Shown here in pieces: positions 1 through 8,321 of a stretch of 62,933 bases of DNA; the stretch's first letter is position 1; the number at the start of each line of letters is the position of its first letter. The stretch is from positions 1-62,933 of the forward strand of contig JACRCN010000020.1 of the NCBI GenBank assembly GCA_016219005.1, given 5' to 3'. The stretch is from Deltaproteobacteria bacterium. Lineage in GTDB: Bacteria > Desulfobacterota > Desulfobacteria > Desulfobacterales > SpSt-501. Made by a program: the position numbers and the translations under genes. Under the pieces are notes generated by a model. It was not told the origin of the DNA and searched no databases. It saw nothing but the letters and a program-made list of their open reading frames with translations.

Positions 1-929
1 AGGGCGGCAAAGTTTTTTAGCAGTGGTATGGCGACAAATGAAATTGCGCAAAGAATAAGCCCGGAGACGATGATCGGTTTTCGTCCGAAGCGATCCGATA
101 TCCTTCCCATTAAGGGTTTGGACACCATCGTGGCAACAACCTGCACCGCCCAAAGCAGACCCGCCTCGAAAGCGCTGAGCCCGGCCACTTCCACCGCATA
201 AATCGGCAAAAAGGCTTCCAGCGTTCCCATGGTCATGTTTTGCAGGCCTTCCACCGAGGAGGTTATCACCACCCGGACATCGCTGATAACCTGCCTGATT
301 CCGGAAATGAATTGGGACAGTCGTGTGCGAAATCCATTACCTTGCACATGTTCATCTCGTAAAAGCGTTCGAATGGCTAATGCAAGGGCCGTGACACCGC
401 TCACGCCGCAAACGATATATACCAATTGGAAGGTCCACGGCTCGTAACTGCCGCCGGTCGCACTCAGGGAAAGAATGAGCCCACCCAGCGGCGCACCCAA
501 TAGGCCGCCTATAATTCCGACGGATGAAAACCAGGACAGGAGCTCTCCCTTGCGCTCTCCTGCTATATCGGCCACAACCGCCATGGCGACCGGCCCATAA
601 ACAGCCGTGGCGAAACCGTGCATGAATCGCACCGCCACCAGTTGAGCGTAATTGTCGATCAGAAGATAAGCGAAGGGAACCAAGGCAAAGAACGCAAGAC
701 CGATCAACATGGTTTTGCGTCTGCCGATAACATCGGAAAGCGCACCGGAGGGAAGTTTGAAGAGGATGCCGGTAACCGTTGAAATCCCTACGGCAAGCCC
801 GATGGCTTCAGGTCCGGCTCCCAGGCTGAGCGCAAACAGGGGCAGAACCGGATTTCTGGCGAGGGCATAGGAAAAACGAGCCAGAAACCCGATCGAGCAA
901 AGAACATTGAACTTGGAAAATTTGAACAT
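1..929 (-). CDS. MFS transporter, 3' end cut by window edge
   Basis: Translating the minus strand from the ATG at 929 gives about 309 residues of a hydrophobic, multi-pass protein that runs off the left edge, so the C-terminus is missing. It shows the repeated Major Facilitator loop signature: a copy reading like SDVIGRRKT between helices 2 and 3, and a second one (SDRFGRKPI) near the truncated end, marking the two 6-helix halves. The family moves small solutes by proton-coupled transport in the inner membrane; the substrate cannot be read here. It lies 20 bp downstream of the DUF2148 gene on the same strand and is probably co-transcribed with it from the divergent promoter near 1600. An efflux role is a guess from the neighbouring metal and oxyanion genes. 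Confidence 0.85.
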   Translation of the reverse strand, partial: MFKFSKFNVLCSIGFLARFSYALARNPVLPLFALSLGAGPEAIGLAVGISTVTGILFKLPSGALSDVIGRRKTMLIGLAFFALVPFAYLLIDNYAQLVAVRFMHGFATAVYGPVAMAVVADIAGERKGELLSWFSSVGIIGGLLGAPLGGLILSLSATGGSYEPWTFQLVYIVCGVSGVTALALAIRTLLRDEHVQGNGFRTRLSQFISGIRQVISDVRVVITSSVEGLQNMTMGTLEAFLPIYAVEVAGLSAFEAGLLWAVQVVATMVSKPLMGRISDRFGRKPIIVSGLILCAISFVAIPLLKNFAA

Positions 930-949
930 AACCCCTCGGCACACATGGA

Positions 950-1504
950 CTATTTTGCAGCAGGTTTCTGACGGTCATAGAAAATGCTTTTTCCGTAGAT
1001 ACCTACCGGTATCCCCATGACCACGTCGGCCTTGATAAGACCAAGAGCTCTTGCGGCAGCTCCAACCCGCTGCTGCACGCGATTGTCGATATTTAGGATA
1101 CTGGCCGTTTTTGCCGCTGATGCCAGCGCACAGCCGATGTCGATCATTCGCATGACGCAATGGGGCCCCCCGTATCCCATTTCCTTGTCAGCCTCCTTGC
1201 GGTCTTTCACAAACTCTTTGCAGGAGGAGAAGCCGCAGGCCCCACAATCGTATCCGGCTGCGTTCAATTCCCGAACGCCCACCAATACCAGTGCATGACA
1301 ATTGGCAATGTTGTCCGCATCGCGCTGCCAATAGGCCTCGTTGGTGCTCTGCGGTGCAAACGCCTGCATTTTCTTTGCTATGCGTTTCAGGTCTTCGTTG
1401 TTTTCCACCACAGCGATTTCCAGAAAATCCTTGCCTCCGGCCTTAGGAGCCGTGCGCATCGAGGCTGCCATCAGTTTCGCCGCCATAATCGAAATATCTT
1501 TCAT
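950..1504 (-). CDS. DUF2148 ferredoxin-domain protein
   Basis: A 184-residue soluble protein of the DUF2148 family, described as containing a ferredoxin-like domain. Cysteines cluster in the middle (CGACGFSSCKEF) with further ones at NCHAL, HCVM and GCAL, a pattern suited to an Fe-S cluster. No membrane segment or signal is visible. A good Shine-Dalgarno (AGGAGG) precedes the ATG at 1504. It is transcribed leftward toward the MFS gene and diverges from the ChrB-like gene. The biochemical role of DUF2148 is not known to me; a redox function is inferred from the cysteines only. Confidence 0.85.
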   Translation of the reverse strand: MKDISIMAAKLMAASMRTAPKAGGKDFLEIAVVENNEDLKRIAKKMQAFAPQSTNEAYWQRDADNIANCHALVLVGVRELNAAGYDCGACGFSSCKEFVKDRKEADKEMGYGGPHCVMRMIDIGCALASAAKTASILNIDNRVQQRVGAAARALGLIKADVVMGIPVGIYGKSIFYDRQKPAAK

Positions 1505-1575
1505 TGTCTTCCTCCTTAGGTTAGTTGCAACTGTATGATATAAATATTTAATGAACTAACAGTTGCCATTTGGAC

Positions 1576-1621
1576 GATATAAATCACCACGTTTGACATG
1601 TCAACTGATATTATTTATAGT
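1576..1621. promoter_or_regulatory. Back-to-back divergent sigma-70 promoters sharing a palindromic -35
   Basis: The perfect palindrome TTGACATGTCAA (1593-1604) supplies a consensus -35 to each strand. Rightward, TTGACA (1593-1598), a 17-bp spacer and TATAGT (1616-1621) serve the ChrB-like gene. Leftward, TTGACA (1604-1599), a 17-bp spacer and TATATC (1581-1576) serve the DUF2148 gene. The rightward -10 is framed by CAACT/AGTTG arms (1602-1606, 1619-1623), and TCAACTGATA is repeated directly at 1601-1610 and 1632-1641. These are plausible operators. RNA polymerase cannot occupy both -35 boxes at once. Confidence 0.7.
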
Positions 1622-1654
1622 TGTGTCTATATCAACTGATACACAGGAGGGGTT

Positions 1655-2638
1655 GTGAAAAAAACTGAACCTTATCGATGGATTATCCTCGCGCATCACA
1701 TCCCGCCAAAGCCCGGTTATCTTCGTACGAAAATTTCCAAGCGCTTGGCTGCACTCGGGGCCATCGGGCTGAAGAATGCGCTGTATGTGTTGCCGGATAG
1801 CGAGGACACTCGCGAAAGTTTTTCGTGGTTGGTCAAAGAGATTGAGGACGGCGGGGGTCGAGCATTCCTATCCGCCGGCATCTTTTTTCTGGGGATAACG
1901 GGCGAACAGGTCAAGGCACTGTTCATAGCGGCACGCAATACCGAGTATGAACAGTTGGTGCAGAGCGCACGGGCCTATTTGGAGCAGCTTTCGTCCACAG
2001 CGAAACGTCCTGAAACACTTCGAAATGATGCTTTCGAATATGTAAATGAACTGCGCAAGCGCTATGATGAAATTCGCGGCAAGGATTTTTTCGGCGCACC
2101 GGGCCGGGACTCAGCTGAAGGCGTCCTTTCCGCGATTGAACGAAGGCTGCATCAACAAAGCAAGAATATCTCCGATGCACTGCAGCAGGGGCCTAAAAAT
2201 ATTGAAGACTATCGAGGAAAAACCTGGGTCACCCGCAAACGCATCCACATCGATCGGATCGCCAGCGCCTGGTTGGTCTTGAGGTACTTCGACGATCAGG
2301 CGCGATTCAAATTCGTATCCTCCAAGGACTACAAGCCGAAAAATGACGAAGTTCGCTTTGACATGTTTCAAGCAGAATTCACCCATGAAGGGGATAGGTG
2401 CACCTTTGAGGTGATTCTCGGCCGCTTGAGTCTCGATGACCCGGCCCTGACCGCTATTGCGGAAGTGATTCACGATCTCGACATGAAAGATGCAAAATAC
2501 GGCAGGCCTGAAGCGCATGGAGTATTGGCACTTTTATCAGGAATCACCCTGAGATATGAAGCGGACGAAGAACGCATTTCCCGCGGCATGCAGCTCCTTG
2601 ATGATCTTTATCGTTATTTCCAGACGACAAGGCATTGA
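1655..2638 (+). CDS. chrB: ChrB-like chromate resistance protein
   Basis: A 327-residue protein matching the ChrB family: an N-terminal ChrB domain (roughly 1-155) and a C-terminal chromate-resistance domain (from about 185) carrying the motif TRKRIHIDRIASAWLVLRY and the stretch HDLDMKDAKYGRPEAHG. ChrB proteins act in chromate resistance, in some bacteria as the chromate-responsive regulator of chr genes. The start is a GTG at 1655 with a strong AGGAGGGG site just upstream. No ChrA transporter is visible, although an MFS transporter sits across the divergent promoter. Operator-like repeats at the promoter would allow autoregulation, which is inference. Family call is confident; chromate as the physiological signal is less so. 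Confidence 0.85.
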   Translation: MKKTEPYRWIILAHHIPPKPGYLRTKISKRLAALGAIGLKNALYVLPDSEDTRESFSWLVKEIEDGGGRAFLSAGIFFLGITGEQVKALFIAARNTEYEQLVQSARAYLEQLSSTAKRPETLRNDAFEYVNELRKRYDEIRGKDFFGAPGRDSAEGVLSAIERRLHQQSKNISDALQQGPKNIEDYRGKTWVTRKRIHIDRIASAWLVLRYFDDQARFKFVSSKDYKPKNDEVRFDMFQAEFTHEGDRCTFEVILGRLSLDDPALTAIAEVIHDLDMKDAKYGRPEAHGVLALLSGITLRYEADEERISRGMQLLDDLYRYFQTTRH

Positions 2639-2942
2639 ACTTTCGTTTTTTGGGCATCCACATGGTACCTCCTGAGCTGATCGGCCTTTTAGAGGATTAT
2701 TGCGAATCGGCATCGCCGCAAAATCCTGATTCCGGCGGCTTTCCAATAGCCTGCGGTTTCTTTAATCAAGCCCGCCATCAAGCCCTGAGCCGCTAAGGCG
2801 GCATCATGGGAAGGCTAAAGCCAAGGAATTCATATCCAACGCTGAATTTGGAGACGTAGTTTTGTAAAAAAAAACTTGACATTCAAAATATTTTGATTAA
2901 TCTTAATAATACTATTGTACAAACTTATCGGAGGTTGTTCTG
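2639..2942 (+). promoter_or_regulatory. Intergenic region with promoter and operator for the AbrB-like/arsM unit
   Basis: No gene is seen in these 304 bases. Near the 3' end a consensus -35 TTGACA (2876-2881) is followed by the 14-bp perfect palindrome TCAAAATATTTTGA (2883-2896) and an AT-rich stretch. The best -10 is weak (TAATCT, 2898-2903, 16-bp spacer). The palindrome lies inside the core promoter, where an ArsR-family repressor would normally sit. A ribosome site (GGAGG) precedes the ATG at 2943. Confidence 0.5.
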
Positions 2943-3221
2943 ATGGCCACTAAAAAAGAAAAACCGCTGTCGTGTTTTTCGGGCGCCGGCACGGGGTGCT
3001 GCCAAGTGGAGGCGATGGTCAGCGTCGATGAGAAAGGCCAGATGGTGCTGCCCAAAACCATTCGCGAAAAAGCCAACATTCAACCGGGGGACAAGCTCGT
3101 TCTCATCGGCTGGGAAAGGGAGGGGCAGATGTGCTGCATCACCATGGTCAAGGCGGAGTCCCTCGCCGGAATGGTGAAGGGCATGCTGGGGCCCATGATG
3201 AAGGACATTATGACATCCTGA
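2943..3221 (+). CDS. Cys-rich AbrB/MazE/SpoVT-type regulator (HgcAB-associated-protein-like)
   Basis: A 92-residue protein with a swapped-hairpin AbrB-type DNA-binding core (about 25-60, including VDEKGQMVLPKTIREKA and PGDKLVLI). It adds cysteines that plain AbrB proteins lack: Cys11, a CC pair at 19-20 and a second CC pair at 64-65, with a Met-rich tail (MLGPMMKDIM). I recall this architecture from the proteins annotated as HgcAB-associated, but no hgcA or hgcB lies in the window. Here the partner is arsM, 31 bp downstream on the same transcript. The Cys pairs suggest binding of a thiophilic metal(loid). A regulatory role is inference; it could instead be an antitoxin-like protein. Confidence 0.75.
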   Translation: MATKKEKPLSCFSGAGTGCCQVEAMVSVDEKGQMVLPKTIREKANIQPGDKLVLIGWEREGQMCCITMVKAESLAGMVKGMLGPMMKDIMTS

Positions 3222-3252
3222 TCCAATCTGGATCAGGATATGGGAGGTGGTT

Positions 3253-4083
3253 ATGGACCAAGAAAAAATAAAAGAAAAGGTTCGGGAAGGCTATGGACGG
3301 GTGGCCCTGGAAAACAGACCTTGCTGCGGGGCCTCATCTTCCTGCTGCGGTTCAGGTTCTTCGAAGCAATCGATCGGGGAAATGATCGGCTATTCCAAGG
3401 AAGAAATGAGTCAGGTTCCGGAAGGAGCCAACCTGGGCCTCGGCTGCGGCAATCCCGTGGCTTTGGCCTCTCTCCGGGAGGGGCAGACGGTTTTGGACCT
3501 GGGCTCAGGGGCGGGGTTCGATTGCTTTCTGGCAGCTAAGGCGGTCGGCGAGAAGGGCAGGGTGATCGGTGTCGACATGACCCCGGAGATGGTCAAGAAA
3601 GCATGGGAGAATGCCAAAAAGGGGGGATATCGAAACGTCGAATTCCGACTGGGCGATATCGAGTACCTGCCGGTGATTGACGAGTCGGTGGATGTGATTC
3701 TATCCAACTGCGTCATCAACCTGTCGCCGGAAAAGCCGAAGGTCTTCGCCGAGGCATTCCGGGTCCTCAAGCCGGGAGGAAAACTCACGTTATCCGACGT
3801 GGTCCTGCTGCGACCCCTGCCTCCGTTATTGGCGAGCTCCGCCGCCGCCTACCTGGGCTGTGTTGCCGGCGCCAGCCTGAAAAACGACTACCTCGAAATG
3901 CTGCATGCGGCAGGCTTCAAAGATGTCAGAGTGGTTGGGGAAAGCCCCTTTTATTTGGGAGAAGCGGCCGCCGACCCGATCGTCCAGACGATCATCGAAG
4001 ATGCAAAACTCACTCTCGAAAAGGTTCAGGAGATCGGAAAATCGATTGTAAGCATCAAAGTTGTTGCGACCAAGGCGGTCTGA
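3253..4083 (+). CDS. arsM: Arsenite S-adenosylmethionine methyltransferase
   Basis: A 276-residue class I methyltransferase that methylates trivalent arsenic with SAM, giving methylarsenicals. The SAM motif is VLDLGSGAGFDCFLAAK. All three conserved arsenic-binding cysteines can be placed: Cys in GAGFDCF, Cys in SNCVINLS and Cys in YLGCVAGA. The N-terminus adds two extra CC pairs (RPCCGASSSCCG) that could hand arsenite to the site. The ATG at 3253 is chosen because GGGAGG sits 5 bp upstream; a GTG two codons earlier overlaps that site. It is co-transcribed with the AbrB-like gene and ends at a strong hairpin. The methylated products are substrates for the ArsP permease encoded nearby. Confidence 0.95.
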   Translation: MDQEKIKEKVREGYGRVALENRPCCGASSSCCGSGSSKQSIGEMIGYSKEEMSQVPEGANLGLGCGNPVALASLREGQTVLDLGSGAGFDCFLAAKAVGEKGRVIGVDMTPEMVKKAWENAKKGGYRNVEFRLGDIEYLPVIDESVDVILSNCVINLSPEKPKVFAEAFRVLKPGGKLTLSDVVLLRPLPPLLASSAAAYLGCVAGASLKNDYLEMLHAAGFKDVRVVGESPFYLGEAAADPIVQTIIEDAKLTLEKVQEIGKSIVSIKVVATKAV

Positions 4084-4085
4084 CA

Positions 4086-4121
4086 AAAAGAATCCGCACC
4101 CTGATGAATGCGGATTCTTTT
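4086..4121. terminator. Bidirectional intrinsic terminator between arsM and arsN2
   Basis: A 13-bp perfect stem (4086-4098 with 4109-4121) and a 10-nt loop. The stem begins with A residues and ends with TTTT, so it can work in both directions. It separates two convergent transcripts, arsM on the plus strand and arsN2 on the minus strand. Confidence 0.85.
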
Positions 4122-4161
4122 AGAAGCGGCTGGCAACGCCGCAGTTGGTCGTCTGATGCAT

Positions 4162-4599
4162 TTATGAGATGAATTCTAAATGCTTGACCATGAAAGCCGA
4201 GCTCACCGGGCAGATGCCCGAGAATTCTTTGGTGCTTTTGATGGCTGTGGGCGCTTGGGCCTTCTCGAGCCGGGCATAGCCCCGACGCAGAAAAAAGTCC
4301 TCGGCGGTGGTGGTCAGCAGGTAGATGTTCCTTATCCCTTGAGCCCGAGCGTGGCGCTCGGCGTGGGCGACTAAACCTGAGCCCAAACCGGCGTTGCGGC
4401 AAGAAGAGACCACCGCCAGCGAACGCAGCAGCGCCACCTCGTCGAAAAGTTCAAGGCCGATTACACCCTCAAGTCCCGGACCAGAACCGCATCCGAAGAA
4501 ATGTTGAAGATGCCGAGCGGAGATGTCCGATATCGGCAGGCTCGATTCGGACAGCAGTTGTCTGACAGCTAATAGGTCCGGGTTTGCGAAGATATCCAT
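4162..4599 (-). CDS. arsN2: ArsN2-type arsenic-resistance N-acetyltransferase
   Basis: A 145-residue GNAT-fold acetyltransferase. The acetyl-CoA loop (R/QxxGxG) is visible in SCRNAGLGSGLVAHAERHAR. The protein continues with LLTTTAEDFFLRRGY and the C-terminal FSGICPVSSAFM typical of the arsenic-cluster group named ArsN2. GNAT proteins of ars clusters are thought to acetylate amino groups of arsenic-containing compounds; the substrate here is not shown. The start follows GAGGGG. It is the last gene of the minus-strand arsR1-acr3-arsP operon and lies 10 bp from the transglutaminase-like gene. Confidence 0.85.
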   Translation of the reverse strand: MDIFANPDLLAVRQLLSESSLPISDISARHLQHFFGCGSGPGLEGVIGLELFDEVALLRSLAVVSSCRNAGLGSGLVAHAERHARAQGIRNIYLLTTTAEDFFLRRGYARLEKAQAPTAIKSTKEFSGICPVSSAFMVKHLEFIS

Positions 4600-4609
4600 A
4601 CCGGTCCCC

Positions 4610-5209
4610 TCAAGGTTTTTGAAGGTTCGCCTTCAATAGTTTGAGCCCCTCTTCCCGAGCGTGCAAGATGCGCGTGATGTCAGCTCCCTTGAGCTCTGCG
4701 CGTTTCAGGATGACCTCGCTCAGGGCTTTGCGGTAAATCATGTATTCGTCCTTGGCGGAAATGGTCGCCTCCACCCGGTCCGTGTAGAGAAAGTTGTCTA
4801 TCGGTCGGTTTTTCCCATTGCGGTTTCCCTCGGTGAGATCAATCCGGTACTTACCATATTCCAGGAAACAGTGAATCATAGGCACATAGGGCAGGTTGTA
4901 TTCAGCTAGAATTTTTTCTGTCCCGGTCACAATCGCTTCAGTCATTGCGTAGATCCCGACCCCTCTGGTAATAAGCAGGCCGAGTTCCGCCGCGAGTGTA
5001 GCGATCACCGCATGCTTGGTGCTGCAGGTGCCCATGTTTTCCTTGAACAAGATCATCAGGTCGTCGCGGTCCGAGTTGTAGCCGTAGGGTAATTCATAAA
5101 CGTAGCGGCAGGCATCCTGGAAACTTTGAATGCCCATGTCCAGAAACGCTTTCGATACCGGCCCGGTTCCGGTGATAGCCTTATCGGGAAAGACAGTGAA
5201 CTTGTCCAT
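4610..5209 (-). CDS. Transglutaminase/papain-fold-like protein of the ars operon
   Basis: A 199-residue soluble protein with no name I can assign. Its core resembles transglutaminase-like cysteine hydrolases: a Cys in NMGTCSTKHAVIATLAAELG (position of the catalytic Cys helix), a His in VPMIHCFLEY and an Asp in KYRIDLTEGN, in the order and spacing expected for a Cys-His-Asp triad. No signal or membrane segment is seen. It sits between arsP and arsN2 with short spacing, so it is probably an arsenic-inducible gene. Hydrolysis or transfer on a thiol-, peptide- or arsenic-conjugate is inference. It could also be a catalytically dead relative. Confidence 0.7.
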   Translation of the reverse strand: MDKFTVFPDKAITGTGPVSKAFLDMGIQSFQDACRYVYELPYGYNSDRDDLMILFKENMGTCSTKHAVIATLAAELGLLITRGVGIYAMTEAIVTGTEKILAEYNLPYVPMIHCFLEYGKYRIDLTEGNRNGKNRPIDNFLYTDRVEATISAKDEYMIYRKALSEVILKRAELKGADITRILHAREEGLKLLKANLQKP

Positions 5210-5231
5210 TCTGCCCTCGCAACACTCCGAT

Positions 5232-6338
5232 CTATATGATCATATTAAACAGGTAGCCCACGATGAGTATCCCCAAGCCGACCACGCCCACAAAGGTTGC
5301 GATAAGCCGGACCCTGAGTACTTTGCGCAGGATGAGGATTTCCGGCAGGGACAGGGCGATGACGCTCATCATGAAGGCGAGCACCGTACCTAAAGCCGCG
5401 CCCTTCTCCAGCAGCGCCTGGACGATCGGGATCATCCCCGCCGCATTGGAGTACATGGGGATGCCGATGAGAACCGCGATCGGCACCGACCACCAGGCCT
5501 CCTTGCCCATGATGGCCGCCAGAAAATTCTCAGGCACGTAGCCATGAATAAGGGCGCCCACGGCAATCCCCAGAACGATCCATTTCCACACTTTGCCGAC
5601 AATGTCTTTCACGGCATCCAGCCCGTATCGCACCCGGTCCCGCAGAGTTTGGGCGCCGGATTCCACTGGGGCCTCGGCCGCCCGGATCTCGGTGACCCAG
5701 CCTTCGATATGCCGTTCCATCTTCAGCCGCCCGATCACCCAGCCGGCGACCATGGCGATGAGAATCCCGGTGCCCATGTAGATGGCGGCCACTTTCCAGC
5801 CCAAGAGCCCATAGAGCAGCACCAATGCGACCTCGTTCACCATCGGCGCCGAGATCAGAAACGAGAAGGTGACGCCCAGAGGAATGCCGGCTGTCACGAA
5901 ACCGATGAATAGCGGGATGGCCGAACAGGAGCAGAAAGGGGTCGCGACCCCCAGGAAGGCTGCCAACACATTGCCCAGCGTCTCTTTTTTCCCCGCCAGA
6001 ATGCGGCGGGTGCGCTCCGGCGTGAAAAACGAATTAATGATCCCAACGCCGAACACCACGATGGTGAGCAGCATCAGGACCTTGGGCGTGTCGTAAATGA
6101 AAAACTCAACGGCATCCGCCAGGTGCGATCCGGGTGTCAATCCGATGAGATCATAGGTCAGGTAGCGTGCAACAGGCAAAAGGCTCTGATAGACCAGCCA
6201 CCACGCGGCCAGAGTCGCAATAAAAACAGCCACCTCCGGCGGTTTGATTTTTTTAGGGGCTGCAGCGGTCTCTAAGGAAAAGGTCGCTTTCGGTCCGGCG
6301 CAGCAGGTTTTGAACTCGGCCATTGGTTTCAGTTGCAT
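5232..6338 (-). CDS. arsP: ArsP-type organoarsenical efflux permease
   Basis: A 368-residue permease of the DUF318 family with about 8-10 membrane segments. The hallmark loop GVATPFCSCSAIPLFIGF is present, as is the second-half LIGIPMYSNAAGMIPIV, reflecting the internal repeat of the family. ArsP exports trivalent organoarsenicals such as methylarsenite across the inner membrane, which fits the arsM gene nearby. A CC pair near the N-terminus (FKTCCAG) may help bind arsenic. The ATG at 6338 is preferred over an upstream GTG because GAGGTG lies at the right distance. It is between acr3 and the transglutaminase-like gene. Confidence 0.93.
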   Translation of the reverse strand: MQLKPMAEFKTCCAGPKATFSLETAAAPKKIKPPEVAVFIATLAAWWLVYQSLLPVARYLTYDLIGLTPGSHLADAVEFFIYDTPKVLMLLTIVVFGVGIINSFFTPERTRRILAGKKETLGNVLAAFLGVATPFCSCSAIPLFIGFVTAGIPLGVTFSFLISAPMVNEVALVLLYGLLGWKVAAIYMGTGILIAMVAGWVIGRLKMERHIEGWVTEIRAAEAPVESGAQTLRDRVRYGLDAVKDIVGKVWKWIVLGIAVGALIHGYVPENFLAAIMGKEAWWSVPIAVLIGIPMYSNAAGMIPIVQALLEKGAALGTVLAFMMSVIALSLPEILILRKVLRVRLIATFVGVVGLGILIVGYLFNMII

Positions 6339-6492
6339 TGGTAGCACCTCAGAAATAATCTCGCGTTTGAACCACGCGAGGCGTTTGCCCGTCCGGCCAC
6401 ATCTTGCAGCGCTTTGACGGCTATCTTGTTGGGGACCAGCAGGACTTTAGACTTACCTTGCTTTGAGTCCTGAGCTTCCAGCTTTGAGCCTC

Positions 6493-7584
6493 CTAAGGCT
6501 TACACGTCACGTGACAGACGCCCGTTGGCCCCTGGACCGCGTAGGGGTAGTATTTGCGCTTGAACCAAAAAGCGGCATTCACGAGGGTGATCAGCACCGG
6601 CACCTCGACGAGGGGGCCAATGACCGCCGCGAAGGCCTCGCCGGAGTCGATGCCGAACACCGCCACGGCCACCGCGATGGCGAGCTCGAAATTGTTCGAG
6701 GCCGCGGTGAAGCTCAGGGTGGTGGACTGCTCATAGGTCGCCCCGGCCTTCATGGAGAGGAAAAAGGAGACGAAGAACATGATCACAAAGTAAATGCACA
6801 GCGGGACGGCTATCCGCACGACGTCGAACGGCAGCTGGACGATGTATTCACCCTTCAGCGAGAACATGACCAGGATGGTGAACAGCAGCGCAATCAGCGT
6901 GATCGGGCTGATTTTGGGAATGAACTTCTGCTCGTACCAATCCCGGCCTTTGGTTTTGAGCCCGATGAAGCGGGAGACCATCCCGGCGATGAACGGGATG
7001 CCAAGGTAGATGAACACACTTTCGGCGATCTGCCCGATGGAGATATCCACCACCATCCCCTGCATGCCGAGCCACTGGGGCAATACGGTAATGAAAATGT
7101 AGGCATAAACCGAGAAAAACAGCACCTGGAAGATCGAGTTGAAGGCCACCAGCCCGGCGCAGTATTCCCGGTCGCCGGCCGCCAGATCGTTCCAGACGAT
7201 CACCATGGCGATGCAGCGGGCCAGCCCGATGAGTATGAGACCCACCATGTACTCATGATGACCCGACAGGAGAAGGATGGCTAAAAAAAACATCAATATC
7301 GGGCCGATCACCCAGTTCTGGATCAGCGACAGCGTCAGGACCTTCACGTTGCGGAACACCTGGGGCAGTTGCTCGTATTTCACCTTGGCGAGCGGCGGGT
7401 ACATCATCAGGATCAGGCCGATGGCGATGGGGATGTTGGTGGTGCCGACCTGGAAATAGTTGATCAGCTCCCGGATGCCTGGGAAAAGATAGCCCCACAT
7501 CACCCCCACGAACATGGCCAGAAAGATCCAGAGGGTCAGGAAGCGGTCCAGAAACGAAAGCCTTTGGGTCGTTGAATCCGTCAT
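6493..7584 (-). CDS. acr3: ACR3-family arsenite efflux transporter
   Basis: A 363-residue integral membrane protein of the ACR3 branch of the bile-acid:sodium symporter superfamily, which exports arsenite using the proton gradient. The conserved Cys of the transport site is in [14 protein letters not shown], and [14 protein letters not shown] is the typical crossover-helix motif. The start at 7584 follows AGGAGGAG; an in-frame upstream extension reaches into arsR1 and looks non-coding. About 145 bp downstream contain only low-complexity GCTTTGAG-like repeats before arsP. It is the second gene of the arsR1 operon. Confidence 0.96.
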   Translation of the reverse strand: MTDSTTQRLSFLDRFLTLWIFLAMFVGVMWGYLFPGIRELINYFQVGTTNIPIAIGLILMMYPPLAKVKYEQLPQVFRNVKVLTLSLIQNWVIGPILMFFLAILLLSGHHEYMVGLILIGLARCIAMVIVWNDLAAGDREYCAGLVAFNSIFQVLFFSVYAYIFITVLPQWLGMQGMVVDISIGQIAESVFIYLGIPFIAGMVSRFIGLKTKGRDWYEQKFIPKISPITLIALLFTILVMFSLKGEYIVQLPFDVVRIAVPLCIYFVIMFFVSFFLSMKAGATYEQSTTLSFTAASNNFELAIAVAVAVFGIDSGEAFAAVIGPLVEVPVLITLVNAAFWFKRKYYPYAVQGPTGVCHVTCKP

Positions 7585-7657
7585 GGGATATTCTCCTCCT
7601 TGCGTCTCCAGCTTCTGTTCAAGTCGGGATGCGCCCCCGCCGATGCCGCCAGCCGAC

Positions 7658-8065
7658 TCAAGGTGTTCCGGCGGCGGTGCTGCCAATCGGGCAGGGCTTT
7701 CGACGCGCATTCTGGCGGCCGCAGAGGACCTCGCGGCCCGTCTTTAAAATTTTGGCCATTCGAGTAGCGTCCCTGCGGGCGACCGGGTCGTTTGTCAGGG
7801 ACCGCCGCAGCCAGGCGATCGCCTCCTTCACGGCCGGTGATGCATGCTCACCGGCCAGCCGATAGTTCATCCAGCGTCCTTTTTTCCGGCCGTCGATGAG
7901 GCGGGCCTGGCGCAGGATGGTCATATGCTTGGAGACCGTCGACGGCGCCAGTTCCAGGAACTCGATCAGCTGACAGACGCACAGCTCACGGCCGTCCAGT
8001 ACCAGCAGCGCGCGCACGCGGCTTTCATCCGCAAGCGCCCGGGTAATCGCCAAGACTGATTCCAT
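7658..8065 (-). CDS. arsR: ArsR-family repressor (copy 1)
   Basis: A 135-residue winged-helix repressor of the ArsR/SmtB family. The arsenite-binding motif ELCVCQL sits at the start of the DNA-recognition region and is followed by [18 protein letters not shown], the recognition helix. On binding As(III) the protein should release its operator. The ATG at 8065 follows GGAGGTG. The C-terminal tail carries one more Cys (VLCGRQ) and is Arg-rich. It is the promoter-proximal gene of the minus-strand operon arsR1-acr3-arsP-transglutaminase-like-arsN2. Confidence 0.93.
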   Translation of the reverse strand: MESVLAITRALADESRVRALLVLDGRELCVCQLIEFLELAPSTVSKHMTILRQARLIDGRKKGRWMNYRLAGEHASPAVKEAIAWLRRSLTNDPVARRDATRMAKILKTGREVLCGRQNARRKPCPIGSTAAGTP

Positions 8066-8077
8066 GCGAGCACCTCC

Positions 8078-8123
8078 ATTTCGTTATATGGCGAAATATA
8101 GCATCATGAAACCAGGGTGTCAA
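8078..8123 (-). promoter_or_regulatory. arsR1 operon promoter with operator
   Basis: On the minus strand TTGACA (8123-8118), a 17-bp spacer and TATATT (8100-8095) form a near-consensus sigma-70 promoter. Overlapping and following the -10 is the inverted repeat ATTTCG-N8-CGAAAT (8078-8097), the right position for ArsR repression. It contains GCCATATA (8092-8085 on the minus strand), also found just after the -10 of the second arsR promoter. Confidence 0.8.
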
Positions 8124-8256
8124 TTAATTCTTGTTCTGGTGGGGCGCGGCATCCATGGGAAGGGAAGGCGCTAACGAATCAAGATCGGTTCCTGCGCCGG
8201 TTTTATCCGCTTGCGGTGATATCGAAGCTGAGCGGCTTTAGGACGAATCGATCAAA

Positions 8257-8279
8257 CTGAAGGGTTGATGACCCTTCAG
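8257..8279 (-). terminator. Hairpin downstream of the rhodanese operon
   Basis: A 9-bp perfect stem CTGAAGGGT/ACCCTTCAG with a 5-nt loop lies 43 bp past the stop of the membrane rhodanese gene. On the minus strand it is followed by TTTG only, so termination would be weak or factor-assisted. The rest of 8124-8321 holds no gene or other structure I can see. Confidence 0.45.
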
Positions 8280-8321
8280 GGGTACACGATGAGCTAGATG
8301 CCATCATGCGGCTGAGTCTGA

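Noticed and set aside
2943-3221. Evidence for mercury methylation (hgcAB)
   Set aside because: Only the AbrB-like associated protein type is present. No corrinoid protein HgcA or ferredoxin HgcB was found; the partner gene is arsM.
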